Positions 9,039 to 19,996 of a stretch of 64,000 nt of DNA are shown here, one piece after another. The notes under the pieces were generated by a model. That model saw only the letters and a list, made by a program, of their open reading frames with translations, had not been told where the DNA came from and searched no databases. The position numbers were made by a program, and so were the translations under genes. Where the stretch lies: assembly GCF_037126465.1 (NCBI RefSeq), contig NC_088204.1, forward strand, positions 19,908,804 to 19,972,803, in the 5' to 3' direction. This DNA is from Ornithodoros turicata. Lineage: Eukaryota > Arthropoda > Arachnida > Ixodida > Argasidae. How positions within the stretch are numbered: position 1 is the stretch's first letter; each line of letters begins with the position of its first letter.

Positions 9039-12000
9039 GTAAGTTTTTTTTTTTTTTTTTTCAATGTGTACACTCTAAGGAAAGAAAAGGAGTAAATTAG
9101 GGAGCAACTACAGCTTCTAGTCTCCTGGCACCGAGTTTTACTCCGTAAACTTCGCGTAGTGTTCCATGTACCTAGTCCCGAAATGGACTCATTGTTATGG
9201 TAATTCATCTAGTGGTTCCATAAAGAACAAAAGTGACTCTTTGTTTGAACTTAGCGTGTTTGTTGTCATTTATTATTATTTATACCAATTTACTCTTTTC
9301 AGCAGCGCTCGCACTCTGAGATAACAATAGTAAATGTAGAGTAACAATGACTTTTACCTTCTTACTCTTTTCTGCTCGTCTTTATTCTGAAGCGAGGCCA
9401 GCAAAAGCAAGGCGGTGCGCCTTGCTTTTGCTGGCCTCGCTTCACTCAGTGTAAAAAGATGCAGAGACGTGAACTATCGTTCCTCTTTTACACTTTTCTT
9501 CGTGGATATGCTCTTCTCTACCATTTACTCCGAGCTCGCTTTTCAAAGTCTGCAAATTGGAAAATTTCTCGAGTCTCTTCAGTGCGTCGCACGTTACAGA
9601 TCCGCAAAATAGCAGCAAATGTGGTTGTTCCAGTAGAAAACGTAATTAGGAACGCAACCTGATCCCAAATCAAAGCACTTTTTTTTTTTTTTACAACATG
9701 ATCTGTTCATTTCAAGTCGAGCCAAAATTACGGGGCTTCGCTGTTGGGGTGGTTAACGTTGGGTAGACGAGCGATGTGCCTGCCTATAGACAGGCGGCAC
9801 TTTGCTCGGGGCTAGGATTGCTAACATTCACCGTGAAAAATACCGGCCAAGGGAGAGGGGATGAAAAGAAAGGGAGAGCAAGAAAGGTGAAAGAAACAAC
9901 AACTGCAGGACAACCGCTGTTGCTGTCCCTCCAGACCCAAAAATGTAATGGATAACTGAATGAACAACTGGAGAAAAGAGGGGGGGGGGGATGCCAGGGG
10001 ATTTCCTCGAGCTGGAGTTCAGATGTGTCAGTGGGCTGCACAGCTTGCTGAAGCCTGTGTCTAGCATGCGATATGGTTGGGCAGTCCATTATGACGTGCT
10101 CCTCCGTTCCTGTTTCCCTACAGTGGGGCATTCAGGGTTCGGTGTGCGCCCGAGCTTGAAGACGTGGGCGCGTGCGTAGGTACTGGGGAATCGGGTGTGG
10201 AGGAGGCGGGACTCCCTGGCCCTGGAGAGGCCACTAGTTACAGATCCGTATCTCGTTCGCATGTCAGGGTGTGGCATCCCCCCCCCCCCTTGATTGAATT
10301 CGAGCAGCAGAGATTGCTTGGGGGACCTTTCACGTTCGGCCTGGCTTTCGCAGCTGCTTTATGTTTCAGCCAGAGCATTAGCCTGGTCATTGCCTGCACT
10401 ACGCCTTTGTGGGAAGGTGTACATTGTAGCGATACCGCCGTGTCCTGGCATTCAAGCCGTGCTATTTGCAGCCGGGCCTTTCCCGCGAAGCAACATCCTT
10501 CGCAGTGATGTTGGATACGATTATACGAGAAGTAGAGCCCCGTATAGCTCCGTATAGCTCCCCGAGTAGACCTTCTACGCAGTCAAGCTTGTGCGAAGGG
10601 ATGCAGTATGCGGTGGCACTTATTCCTGTGTGTTTATCTACGCTGGCATCTGTGTACAATGTACACGTGCATGGCCTGCTGCTTATGGTTGTTGTAGAGG
10701 CACCCCGCAGCGAGGCGTTGACGAACGACTGTGTCAGGGAGGTCGCTCTTCCTCTTGACACCAGCTAAGCATAGCTCGCTGTGGATTTCGGTATAGATCC
10801 TGGTAGGTTCCTTGGGATCGAGGCAATGCAGGGGGTGTGGGCACCGGCCACCTCTGCGAAGTTGCTGATGTTGGCCGCAAAACGGAAGTCTATGCGGCTG
10901 TGCACGGAAGTGTGTGATGAGGGCTTTACCAGGAACGTTTTTTCTCCTCCTTTTCTTTTTTTGAGTCGTTTGAGGTGCTCGATGGAGTTATAGGGCAAGG
11001 CTGGGGCTACCGTGCACACAGCCTCACTACGTGTGTTGCAAAACTCGCAGCCTCGTTAAATTGTCGCGAAGCACAGAAGCAAGAAGCGTCTTCACCAGTT
11101 AAGGGTATGGGTTAGAACTGTCTTTATTTACAAAGAGAAAAGACTGTAAAAAGAGGGAGAGAACTGAAACTCGATACACGTATGTACAATACACGGCGTT
11201 ACAGTGAGGAGCGAGCGTGGGGGTTCGTCCCGAAACGGTTGGCCATAAATTGTCCACTGCTGTCACTGTCCGTTCGCGTTGAGTCCGTGTTTTGTTACAT
11301 CGTGCAAAGACGGGAATACCGAGAGCATTCCTCAGTTCCTGTCTGTGGAGCTGCTCCAAGCCTTGGAGGGCGGAGGAGCTGGGGTGGGCCAATGGGAGTC
11401 CATAAAGTATCATGGTATCATAAAGTATCCAAATCGTGACCGATGAAGGAGAGAATTAGTAGTTCGAAGGCATGCCTTCCAGAGTTTTCCGGACTTTTGT
11501 GTTGTTATCTTCCTCAGATAGGCTTTGGAGTCGGCTTTTTAAGAAAGGTATGGCGCTCAGCTTTTGCTTTCTTGGCCGTTTTGTCTGCTGCTGATACACC
11601 ACAGTATAGGAGGGAAGCCAGCGGTATTGCACTCTGACATGACTGTACGACATAGCTCGCTGAGGTGAAGATTTTGTACGTCAGGTGTCATATGGTCAGA
11701 CGTCAGGTACGTCACATCAGTGGCATCACTAGGGTACGCGTCACCCGGTGCCCCGTCAACCCCCGCCCCCCAAAATAATGTGTTCCTTTCCACATGAGGC
11801 GATACACGATAAATAACAGTATCATGTCGTACGCAGAAAAAGATCACATGCTTGCCGAGGGCTTCTTATGTTGCTTTTGGCGTCACCTCGCTACAGAAAA
11901 AGAGAGGAGGAGGCGGTACAGCTGCAGCACGTCACCCCCTTCTGTCGCATCACCCGGTGCGGACCGCACCCCCCGCACCCCCATAGTGACGCCACTGCGT

Positions 12001-15000
12001 CACATCACATCCTTTTATGATGGCCTGTAGGGAGGACTTGGAATCTGTGCAGATAAGCCAAGTATTCGTTCGAGATCCTTTTTTTTTTGTGTGTGTGTGG
12101 CATAGTGATTTGGATATACGTTGTAGTTCAGATTCAGTGATGAAACTACTTACGGCACTGGAACAATATACGTACGACTATTTTTGATGGAGTTACCCTG
12201 AAGGTGCGCTACGGACAGGGCCTTGAGCAAGCAAAGGCATTGATTTCTGATTTCCCGTTGATTCCAGGAATCTGTGTATACTTCCGGTTGCGGTAGGTTT
12301 TGTTCTTGTTGGAAGGTTTGAACCCTTACCTTAGGAAGATTTCTTTTGAGTTTCCTTAGAAAGATTTCTTTTGAGTCTCCGCACTGTCAGTGCAGCATTA
12401 CTTTTGTAGCACACCTTTAAAAGGTCATCCACATTTGGAAAGACAATATCAGAAAAGCGGGAAGAGGGACGTTACGTCAAGATGTAACGTATTTCTCTGG
12501 CAGGGTCGATCATGTGACCCGTGACGTAGACAGTCGCTGCTCAAGCAGCTGGCTGTAGCGAGTACAAGGTGCGCGTGAGTTGAGAAGGAAGAAGCAACCC
12601 AAGCAGCACAATGTACTGAAAGTTGAGTGCAATAGTGGTGGACGGTATCAATGTTCTTTAGTTTCACGAGTCTGTTCAAGGCCTTCCACCTACCCGTCCA
12701 CCCCTATTGCACTCGACTTTCAGTACATTGTGCTGCTTGGGAAGGTAGGTATGGAGGCTTGCTGACGTTACGTGAGGGGAACGTGGCATTTCTCCGAGCG
12801 CTTCCGTAGACTTTGGATGGAGGCCTCTGATGAACGGCCTGTCGAATGATACAGGGTTGAGACTCAACTTCTTGAAATGGGCACCGGGGTGACATTTAGC
12901 ACGAGCCTAAACCCTGTATCATTCACTCAGTCATATACAGTCGACCCCCGCTTATCCGGACTTCATTTATCCGGATCCCGCGGTATCCGGACAAAAGGCG
13001 CGGGAACGGATTTTCCTCCACGTATTTTGTTCTCGTTTATCCGGACTTCAGCTTCCGGACTCGGACAAGAATTCAAGGGAACGAAAGTCGAAAATTCTTG
13101 TAATCCAGCTTCAGTTATCCGGACTACCGTGAGTAAGAGGAGACGCTGACCCCACTGCGTCACCCTTTTCGCTGTTTCGGGCTTATTCCCGTCACACGTC
13201 AGGGACCTACATTCCTCCGTAGGGGAGACAACCGTGCACGATGACCCCCTTTTCTATTGGTGTGCGTTGGGGCACGTTGACCAATCGAGTCAATTGGAAA
13301 TATCTCGAGGAACTGTCCGGTTCTAGAGGGGAAAACTCCAACCCGAGGGCCTGCTGCTTACGGCCCGTTGAGCTGCGATTCCTGATGCAGAGGCTCACTG
13401 CGACTGCCGTAGATGATGCTGCGGTTTCTGACTACGTTGACGTTGATAAGGATGATGACGCGTGTGCAGCTATGACTGATGACGGTGTGATTGCTGCTGT
13501 TGCCTCCTATCATGTGCAGCAAGACGGTGCCGATGACGCCGGTGAGAAACAAGGCTCGAACATTGACACTTTGCGACCGCACTGACATTCTTCGAACAGC
13601 GCAACAGCGTGGCTCAACTCTATGCAATTAGCAAAAGTTTGCAGGAATCGAGTGCCTACACTACTATGTAACAGCTGTCATTGACGAGATTTCTGTGTTT
13701 TAATTCAACCTTGCTCTGTAGGTCGTCTCTATTCGGTCGTTTCATTTATCCAGATGCCCCGGTATCCGGACGATTTCGCCGGGAACGGCACCGTCCGGAT
13801 AAACGGGGGTCGACTGTAGTAACCGCGAAGTGAATACGAAGCGAATAGTTGTACAGCCGAAACGAATTCAATATGGAATAATCGCTTCTTTTTTTCAATA
13901 TTCGCACGGCCCGGTTAAAATTTAAATTTCGCTACTTTGACTGGCAATGTAACATAGCGTAAGTTGTATTTAGCGACTCTGTCAAAGAGGTATCGAGGTT
14001 CCCGAAGAACATTATCCAAATAATGGCCCAGTCGTTATCGTTCATCTCCGACATAAGTGTTTGACTGGTTACGGAAGCCCTCTTTTTTTATTTACACGTA
14101 TCTCTGATGTTCGATTTTTTGTAGCGCTGCTACTTGGAACCAGGGGCGGACCTAGGATTTTCCCGAGGGAGGGGGGGGAGGTCCGCTATGGACAAGTGCC
14201 ACGTGCATGCTGGGCTTGTTACACTGTACCCTATGTTCAAGTCTGAAATTGAGGGGGGTCCGGACCCCTGAAACCCCCCCCCCCCCCTCTTGAGATCCGC
14301 GCCTGCTTGGAACTGCCATATGAACTTCGCAATGACGTCCTGCAGTGACATGTCAAGGAGAGGCTTATGAGACCATAATGTTTCTGATGACATTTCCTTC
14401 AAGTGCCAGCCCACTTCACACATATCTCCTTTCTGTTTTCTCAGTTTGTCCCAACGTCGGTGTATCTGAAACACTCTCACCTGCCCAACGGACTCTACCA
14501 GTGCATCGTCTGTGGCAAGCAGTCTACAAGAAAGGCTTTCCTTCGACCACATTACATTACACATGTAAAAGAGACGCCCTTCAAGTGTCCGAAATGCTCC
14601 TTCGCGTTCAAGACAGCCAATAACTTCAGTGACCATTTCAGTACAGTTCACCTGGACGGTCCTTCGCTCAGGTGCCCCGAGTGCCCCTTCACGACCAAAT
14701 CGCTGGACGGGTTGAGGACCCACCTTGCCAGACATTCTGGTCGGTGTAAAGAGCGTTGCGAAGTTTGTTTCAAGTGGCTTGACGTGAGCTACATAAAGCA
14801 ACATTATTTCCTACACACCGATGAGAAGCCCTTCCAGTGCAGCGAGTGCAGTGAAGCATATTCAGCAAAGGACGTCTTGCTGAGGCACATTAAGAAGGTG
14901 CATACCGGCAGGAGGCAACCAGGCGAAACTTTCATGCTAGAGGAACGTGAAACAACGAATGTTGTCGTTTCGGAGCAGTTGGACAAAGTTAGTGGCTGCC

Positions 15001-18000
15001 AAATTATGGCGGCGCTCGGCAACAAGTGCGTCGTCTGCGACACAGTGCAGAGTTATGGCGTCAACATCTGGGAACACATGAAAGGCCACGACCCGGTAAG
15101 CTTTTCTTTTTTTACTGAGTAAGGGGTTACTGTTCCCTACGGAATAACCATCGTGCGCAATCACTGTGCTTTTAACACTACGAGGTGTCTCAGCTAAATT
15201 TACCCCAGGAGAGGACTCACTTGACGAAGGGCAGAAGTGTGTGTGTGTGTGGGGGGGGGGGTTATTGAAAAAAGAAAGAGAGGAAAGCTTAGTCAAGCGT
15301 AGGCCTACTTGTATTCCTTCAGAAAAAGAAAAAGAAGAAAAACAACGTAACACACTACGCGCACACAGAAAAGGGGGCTTTGGAGACAGGCCGAGACTGA
15401 GGACATGAAGAAAGCTCAAGAGGGCAGTCGTAACCGCCACCTGGTTGTGCAAGGCTGGGCCGAGCAGAGTGGCCAAAGAGAGGTTGGCGTAACCAAGAGA
15501 AATACCGGTTGCAGTATAATAGATATTGCTCAATGTCGGCTTCCACGCAACAAGTTGTGCAATAAACCTCTACCCGAGAAACGTCATCATCACGTTGGTA
15601 GACACACGGAAACCAAAACAAATCGGAAGGGGAGAGGTGGGTACCACGAATGGGCACTTGTTCCCTGCCTCCTATTGAAAGAAAAGTAGGACCGAAGGTC
15701 GCGTCCTTTTCAGAGACCATCGTAATCCCCTCAAGACCGTGGCTTTCGGGCGCGACCTTGTTCGCCACGCTTTGAACGTAGTTCAACTCTACCAAACTCG
15801 TGACGCTGTCGAACATTATGACGTCATTTGTTTACAAACAAGTAGAGGTGTATTGAGGGAGTTCGTCTGGCGCATTTTATACAGGAGTGAGGGTGTGCGT
15901 GCAACATTCATTCGAAGGCGATGGAGGAGAGACTCTTAAGCTCTATTGCAACAGCACGCGATAGTAAAGTCCTACAGGGGGTCAACGAGACGTAAGGCAT
16001 GATCATATGAGATAGAGTCCGCTCGGAACTGCCGGGTACACGGACACAGCGCCAACGGCGAATGTGCAGGGAACAGGCAGAGGTTGTTATGGGTAGAGGG
16101 GTATACAGGGAGAGCTCTGGTAGATGTTGCGTGTCTCGCAACGGGTGTCTGCCCAGGTGCTACCAAGAATGCCTACGTGTCCCGGGATCCACTGAAGCGT
16201 CACAGAATGGCCAGTGGCCGCGAGTTGTGTGAGAGCTTGCAGTATAAGCGCGTGGAGAACGAATATTGTGATGGGGCGAAAAGAGAGCAGTAGATCCAGT
16301 GAAGCCTTGCTGTCAGTCACAAAAACCCACTGTGCAGCCGACAGGCCGAGCGAAAGTGCTGCAGAGCCGACAGAATACCGAGGAGTTATGCTTCTGTAGA
16401 GAGCGTTGGGTAAGGGGAGGGCAACGGCTTGCTGAAAGTCACTATAAGGGATATAAAATGCAGCGCCCGAGCTGTCTGCCATGACTGAACCGTCCGTGTA
16501 GACGTGGCTATGGTCCTGATACGTGGAGTGAGAAAGCAGAAAGAGAGCGAGTTGGAGGGCTGGTGCGGGAGTGTAACGGTTTCGCTTAGGAACGGGGATG
16601 GAGGAGCATGTATGAGGACGGGTAAAGGGCCACATTACTGGCGCATAAGAGGGAGCGGATGAGGGGGAAGGAGGATGATCTTTGAGGCGTTCGATGGCCT
16701 TGCCGAAAGCTGAGTCAGGGCAGTCGTCGTCAATATGGGGGAGATAGTGGTGAGGGTGACGGGTGAGATAGCGAGTATATACTCGAAGGGTGTCAGCATC
16801 CCGCAGAAAGGGAACAAGCGTCTCGGATGCAATATATTATTAATGTATCAATGTATTGCTAAAAGGCGACTGCTTCTGAGAGGAAGTGGTAGACGATTAG
16901 CCATTCACGGGTGGAGAGGGAAAATGGCGCAGGAGAGGCTCAAGCTCTAGGACTACTTGATCACCCGGAGCAGGGATTTGTTGGACATTGGCGCGCAGGG
17001 CAGTGAACATCATAGCGATTACTGCGCCAAAGGTGAGCTCATCTTTCATCGGTCGAGCATGGGACGGCTGAGATGATCGTGGGGGACTGTCTTGAGGCGT
17101 CGGTTTTCCCGCTGGCTGGAGAGTCTTGACGGTGCGCCGCTTGCTCGGTGCTACCCGAGAGACGTGGGAAGTGGGCTTGTCCAGCGGGAGGACGCCGCGA
17201 AGATATGGTTGCTGGACTTGAGTTACTATTCAGGATACGTCGTCTGTGCGCAGCGACTGCGGTCTTGGCAACTCTACAAGTGCGGTACGTCGCGGTATGC
17301 TGTCCACCACAGTTGGCGCACATCGCCTCTCATCGCTGGGAGTCTGGGCAGTCCCTGGCATAATGACCGTACCTCTGACAGTTGAAGCAGTGGACAGGGG
17401 GGTCAACATACTCCGAGACAGGATAGTGAGTGAAGCCAAGTCGTAGCTTGGTAGGGAGCTCGCCGCCAGGCTCAAAACTGAGAAGGACACTTGACTTAAC
17501 GATGACGTTGGCGGAGCCGTCGCTCTCGCGTGAATAGGCCGCCCGTCTCTTCACCGCAGTGACTGGCGCGGAAGAAGTCTAGGAGCTGTGCGTCGCTATA
17601 CTGCGGGGAACACCGACTATTCTGCCCGTGGTGCGAAGGCATGATTGAGAGATGTGTGGGAGGACGTCGATTCCAGCAAGTGACCGGACGGCCACGAGGC
17701 GGCGCGCCGAATGTTCAGATGACACCTGCACAATTAGGGTACCCTGTTTATTGATGCGGTGACGGAGCACCGTCTCTTGTGTTGCCGACAGAACGCCACG
17801 CGTGACGGGGTTGGGGTCCACACCCCAGAAAGAGGCGAGAGGGTTCAAACAGCGAAGGACGACCGCTATACCGTCGGCACGTCTCTTCTATCATGGCGCA
17901 CCTTACAGCCATCCAGACACGCTGGACTTGGGTCAGAGGACTGTACTGAATGCCGCCTCATGGTGCCGAGGTCGGTAATGAGCTCGGTGCGTGAAGTGCG

Positions 18001-19287
18001 CAGTGAGGCAGATACAACATCTTTGCTTGGGCTATTGCTATATAGAACATGACCTACATTTCATTATTTTGTACATTATGTGAGGCATATGAGTAACATT
18101 CAGGCGATACATTGAATTAAATTGACGATGAAGTTTCCTGGATACCCCACGAAATAGTTGCTGGAAATGGTTATTTTACCGCCTAGAAGCTCGCTCACTG
18201 TAATTTTGTTCGTGGTTTTTGTGTGCATATCCATAGGAAATAGGGGGAAATGTTTGCGTGGCCATATTTTTTGTTATATAGACTTTTTGAATACCACACC
18301 ACATTTCCCTTTATACATCCTGTGCATCCGTCTTGTTTAGCGCATGTTCACGGTTCATTACCATTCGCACTTTACAAGAAAAATCTCTCTCACTTACAGA
18401 AACTCCCGGGACGTCTGGCTAACGGAATGTACGAGTGTGCCGTTTGCGGAATGCAACTGAAGAACCGATACCGTTTCATAGCTCATTGTAGTACGCACAC
18501 CGAGGAGAGGCCCTTCAAATGTCCCAGATGTCCGTCCGCCTGCAAGACAGCCGAATACTTCAGAGACCATTTTCGCAAGTCGCACGTACCCAGGCCGAAG
18601 CTCAAGTGTCCCAAATGTAACTTCACCACCAAGTGGAAATGGGAGTTGAAGAAGCATAAGCTTCTTTTGCATTGCGATCAAGACACCAGAGAATGCTGCG
18701 AGGTTTGTTTCAAGATGATGACTCCGCAATATTTAGAATCTCATTACTTCCTTCACACTGGAGAAAGACCGTACAAGTGCAAGACGTGCCGTAGAGGGTA
18801 CACAACGGTGGAGTACCTGAAGGTTCACAATAAAAGGGTACATCTCGGCATAAAACGCGTGAGGAAAGGCGCCACTTGCAACGTGTGCCACATGTCGTTG
18901 CCGAGGTCTTCGTTCTTGGTAGCCCACATGCGACGCCACACGGACGAGCCGACAAACACCTGTTGCATTTGTTCCAAGTCGTTCTACCAAGTGAGTCAGT
19001 ACGTGTCCCACATGTCCAGGGTTCACATAGGGGAGAAGAACTGCGAGTGTCAGGTGTGTGGTAAGGGGTTTCATTCCAGCACAGAATTGAATGTACACAT
19101 GGTTGTTCACACCGAGGAAAAGCGGTTCAAGTGCCCCGTTTGTGAAAAGGCGTTCGCGTGGAAGCACAAGATCGGAGACCACATGAAGACACACAGCGAA
19201 GAAAGGCCATTCAAGTGTCATCTCTGCGGGGAGGCTTTCAAGTGGAAACATAACTTGTCGAGTCACGTTAGGGCCAAGCATACATGA
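8931..19287 (+). CDS. C2H2 zinc-finger protein, tandem copy 1 (three exons, 548 aa)
   Basis: Coding exons are 8931-9038, 14445-15095 and 18400-19287. All junctions are phase 0 with GT donors (GTAAGT, GTAAGC) and AG acceptors (TTTTCTCAG, CACTTACAG). The protein has 17 C2H2 fingers: one in exon 1, six in exon 2 and ten in exon 3, some with TGERP/TEERP-type linkers. It is presumably a nuclear sequence-specific DNA-binding protein; its target is unknown. No KRAB, BTB or ZAD domain is visible. The start is the first ATG after an in-frame stop at 8862, but a further upstream exon joining near CTAG at 8864 cannot be excluded. Fingers 1-5 of exon 2 and of exon 3 resemble each other, pointing to internal module duplication. 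A close paralogue lies at 28763-40563. The reading frame is intact, so probably functional. Confidence 0.83.
9389..9443. repeat. Perfect 26-base hairpin with 3-base loop (intron 1)
   Basis: Arms 9389-9414 and 9418-9443 are exact reverse complements around GTG. The homologous intron in copy 2, about 29468-29520, holds only one arm (CGCCTTGCTTTTGCTG). The second arm was therefore gained here or lost there. Confidence 0.9.
9780..11413 (-). mobile_element. LINE fragment B2 (RT end, RNase H, C-terminal zinc knuckle)
   Basis: On the minus strand 11413-11305 gives an RT thumb (LYGLPLAHPSS, LHRQELRNALGIP). 10761-10330 gives an RNase H domain with TLYTDASVDKH. 10277-10000 gives HVFKLGRTPNPECPHC...EEHVIMDCP, the terminal zinc-knuckle-like motif. 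9960-9830 is a 3' UTR also present at 58251-58385. A solo LTR interrupts it. Multiple frameshifts; inactive. Confidence 0.78.
11034..11299. mobile_element. Solo LTR of an LTR retrotransposon
   Basis: Begins TGTTGCAAAAC and ends TTTTGTTACA (TG...CA rule). It is flanked by ACGTG and TCGTG, a near-perfect 5-base duplication, and sits inside LINE B2. About 200 bases also match 30538-30735. No gag or pol genes lie alongside, so it is probably a recombination remnant. Superfamily unresolved. Confidence 0.65.
11450..12040 (-). mobile_element. LINE fragment B1, RNase H second half
   Basis: On the minus strand the pieces SKSSLQAIIKG, HMTPDVQNLHLSELCRTV and IQYRWLPSYTVVY match the second half of an RNase H domain with its W-x-P-S-H block (histidine mutated). 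The copy abuts LINE B2 in the same orientation but in the wrong domain order, so it is a separate insertion. It is split by the hAT MITE at 11718-11997. Confidence 0.6.
11718..11997. mobile_element. hAT MITE with 8-base duplication CGTCACAT
   Basis: Inverted ends CAGTGGCATCACTA and TAGTGACGCCACTG are flanked by identical CGTCACAT (11710-11717 and 11998-12005). It is non-coding. A fragment with the same terminus lies in a DNMBP intron near 52932. Confidence 0.88.
12599..12740. mobile_element. Foldback MITE, second copy
   Basis: Same family as 8270-8420: starts CCAAGCAGCACAATGTACTG and ends with the inverse, with a centre that includes GTTCTTTAGTTTCACGAG. No clean target duplication was seen. 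Confidence 0.82.
12938..13816. mobile_element. Tigger/pogo-type transposon, non-autonomous
   Basis: The ends CAGTCGACCCCCGCTTATCC and the inverse GGGGGTCGACTG are flanked by TA on both sides. Several TATCCGGA motifs lie near the termini. An open frame at 13241-13585 (+) with an acidic D-rich stretch resembles the variable tail of Tigger transposases. The DDE core is missing. It lies in intron 1 of zinc-finger copy 1. Confidence 0.85.
14141..14305. mobile_element. hAT MITE with 8-base duplication CTTGGAAC
   Basis: Ends CAGGGGCGGACCTAGG and CTCTTGAGATCCGCGCCTG. CTTGGAAC occurs at 14133-14140 and again at 14306-14313. The paralogous position near 31050 lacks the element, so insertion followed the gene duplication. 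It lies about 140 bases upstream of the exon 2 acceptor. Confidence 0.9.
14445..15095 (+). CDS. Zinc-finger copy 1, coding exon 2
   Basis: Encodes 217 residues with six C2H2 fingers, phase 0 on both sides. The acceptor is TTTTCTCAG and the donor GTAAGC. Finger 4 has the unusual ERCEVCFKWLDV form also found in exon 3. The last finger (NKCVVC ... HMKGHDP) resembles the finger of exon 1. If the donor were skipped, translation would stop nine codons later. Confidence 0.88.
15253..15690 (-). repeat. Dispersed retroposon-like repeat R, copy 2
   Basis: Inverse of 8140-8672 without the 151-bp MITE. It contains a C/G-rich run with (GT)n at 15238-15260 that corresponds to the tail, the GGTTACGACTGCCCTCTT core, and an extension (ACAAATCGGAAGGGGAG) also found at 32945-33050. 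Confidence 0.65.
15845..18035 (-). mobile_element. LINE A2 with internal deletion: ORF1 (gag-like) joined to RNase H
   Basis: On the minus strand 17848-17039 encodes a gag-like ORF1 in broken frames. It has zinc knuckles CFNCQRYGHYARDC (CCHC) and CANCGGQHTATYRTC. Next comes 16832-15908, with the RT C-terminal tail and RNase H (VYTDGSVMADSSGAAFYIP, WVFVTDSKASLDLL, LQWIPGHVGIL). Endonuclease and RT core are missing between them. Related to LINE A1 at 5135-7100. It lies in intron 2 of zinc-finger copy 1, antisense to the gene. Confidence 0.82.
18400..19287 (+). CDS. Zinc-finger copy 1, terminal coding exon
   Basis: Encodes 295 residues and a TGA stop, with ten C2H2 fingers from YECAVC to HNLSSHVRAKH. 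The acceptor is CACTTACAG, phase 0. The open frame extends upstream into the intron, but homology with copy 2, where an in-frame TAG forms the acceptor, fixes the exon start. Confidence 0.9.
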   Translation, partial: KLPGRLANGMYECAVCGMQLKNRYRFIAHCSTHTEERPFKCPRCPSACKTAEYFRDHFRKSHVPRPKLKCPKCNFTTKWKWELKKHKLLLHCDQDTRECCEVCFKMMTPQYLESHYFLHTGERPYKCKTCRRGYTTVEYLKVHNKRVHLGIKRVRKGATCNVCHMSLPRSSFLVAHMRRHTDEPTNTCCICSKSFYQVSQYVSHMSRVHIGEKNCECQVCGKGFHSSTELNVHMVVHTEEKRFKCPVCEKAFAWKHKIGDHMKTHSEERPFKCHLCGEAFKWKHNLSSHVRAKHT

Positions 19288-19328
19288 TGGAAAGAAGAAA
19301 AAGGAAAATGCGAGCCGATGGGGATGCC

Positions 19329-19334
19329 AATAAA
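19329..19334 (+). terminator. Polyadenylation signal AATAAA, zinc-finger copy 1
   Basis: AATAAA lies 42 bases after the stop and is conserved at 40605-40610 in copy 2. Confidence 0.65.
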
Positions 19335-19467
19335 GTGTCGAAAACAGAGCTGTGTAATTCGCGCAGTTCTTCTCTGCAGTTTGTTAGATCTATCACCAAT
19401 GTCAAACCAGCGCCGTGAATAAGATGGATACAGCATCTGCTAGCTAATTGATTTTATAGATCCAACA

Positions 19468-19522
19468 TGTTTGTGTCACCCCTGTGCCTTGGATCATCCA
19501 AGGCACAGGGGTGACACAAACA
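19468..19522. repeat. Perfect 26-base hairpin with 3-base loop (3' flank)
   Basis: Arms 19468-19493 and 19497-19522 are exact reverse complements around TCA. Copy 2 near 40738-40763 has only one arm (CAAGGCAAAGGGGTGACA). The geometry equals that of the hairpin at 9389-9443. Confidence 0.9.
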
Positions 19523-19996
19523 CGCCATTGTTGTAACCAAGGTGTCGAACGGAACCGAACCGAAAATCGGAGCTGAACCGGAATTTTTTCACGAACTGGA
19601 ACTGAACCTGAACCCGGAACTAAATATAATAGTGTTCCGAACCGGTTCCAGGAACGATTCAGGGCTCTTCTGTTTCACGCGAATGCCCTCTGCTCTACCT
19701 GGGCACGCTCGCATCGCGCTCATGACAACGACACAATGAGTCGGCACTGCTTTGCAGATTTCGCATTACACAGCTCCACTTAGCGAGGGATGTCGCTTGT
19801 GCGAATTCACACTTTCTTGAAATTTTGCTAAACACCTGAAGCTTAGTAACCCTCAAGTGTTGTCCGTCTTCGCAATCTTATACTTGCGCTTCCTCTTTAG
19901 TGGTTTCCCCACGTAGACAATTTAGCAATAACAATGGTAATGGTACCGTGATGGTTAGCAGTAACAACAAAAATGATGTAGCAAATCACACTGTTA

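Noticed and set aside
14130..14804. 224-codon frame on the minus strand
   Set aside because: Antisense shadow of zinc-finger exon 2 running into the hAT MITE; the plus strand has clear fingers and splice sites.
18733..19281. 182-codon frame on the minus strand (and the similar one at 40186-40557)
   Set aside because: Antisense of the conserved finger exon; codon structure supports the plus strand only.
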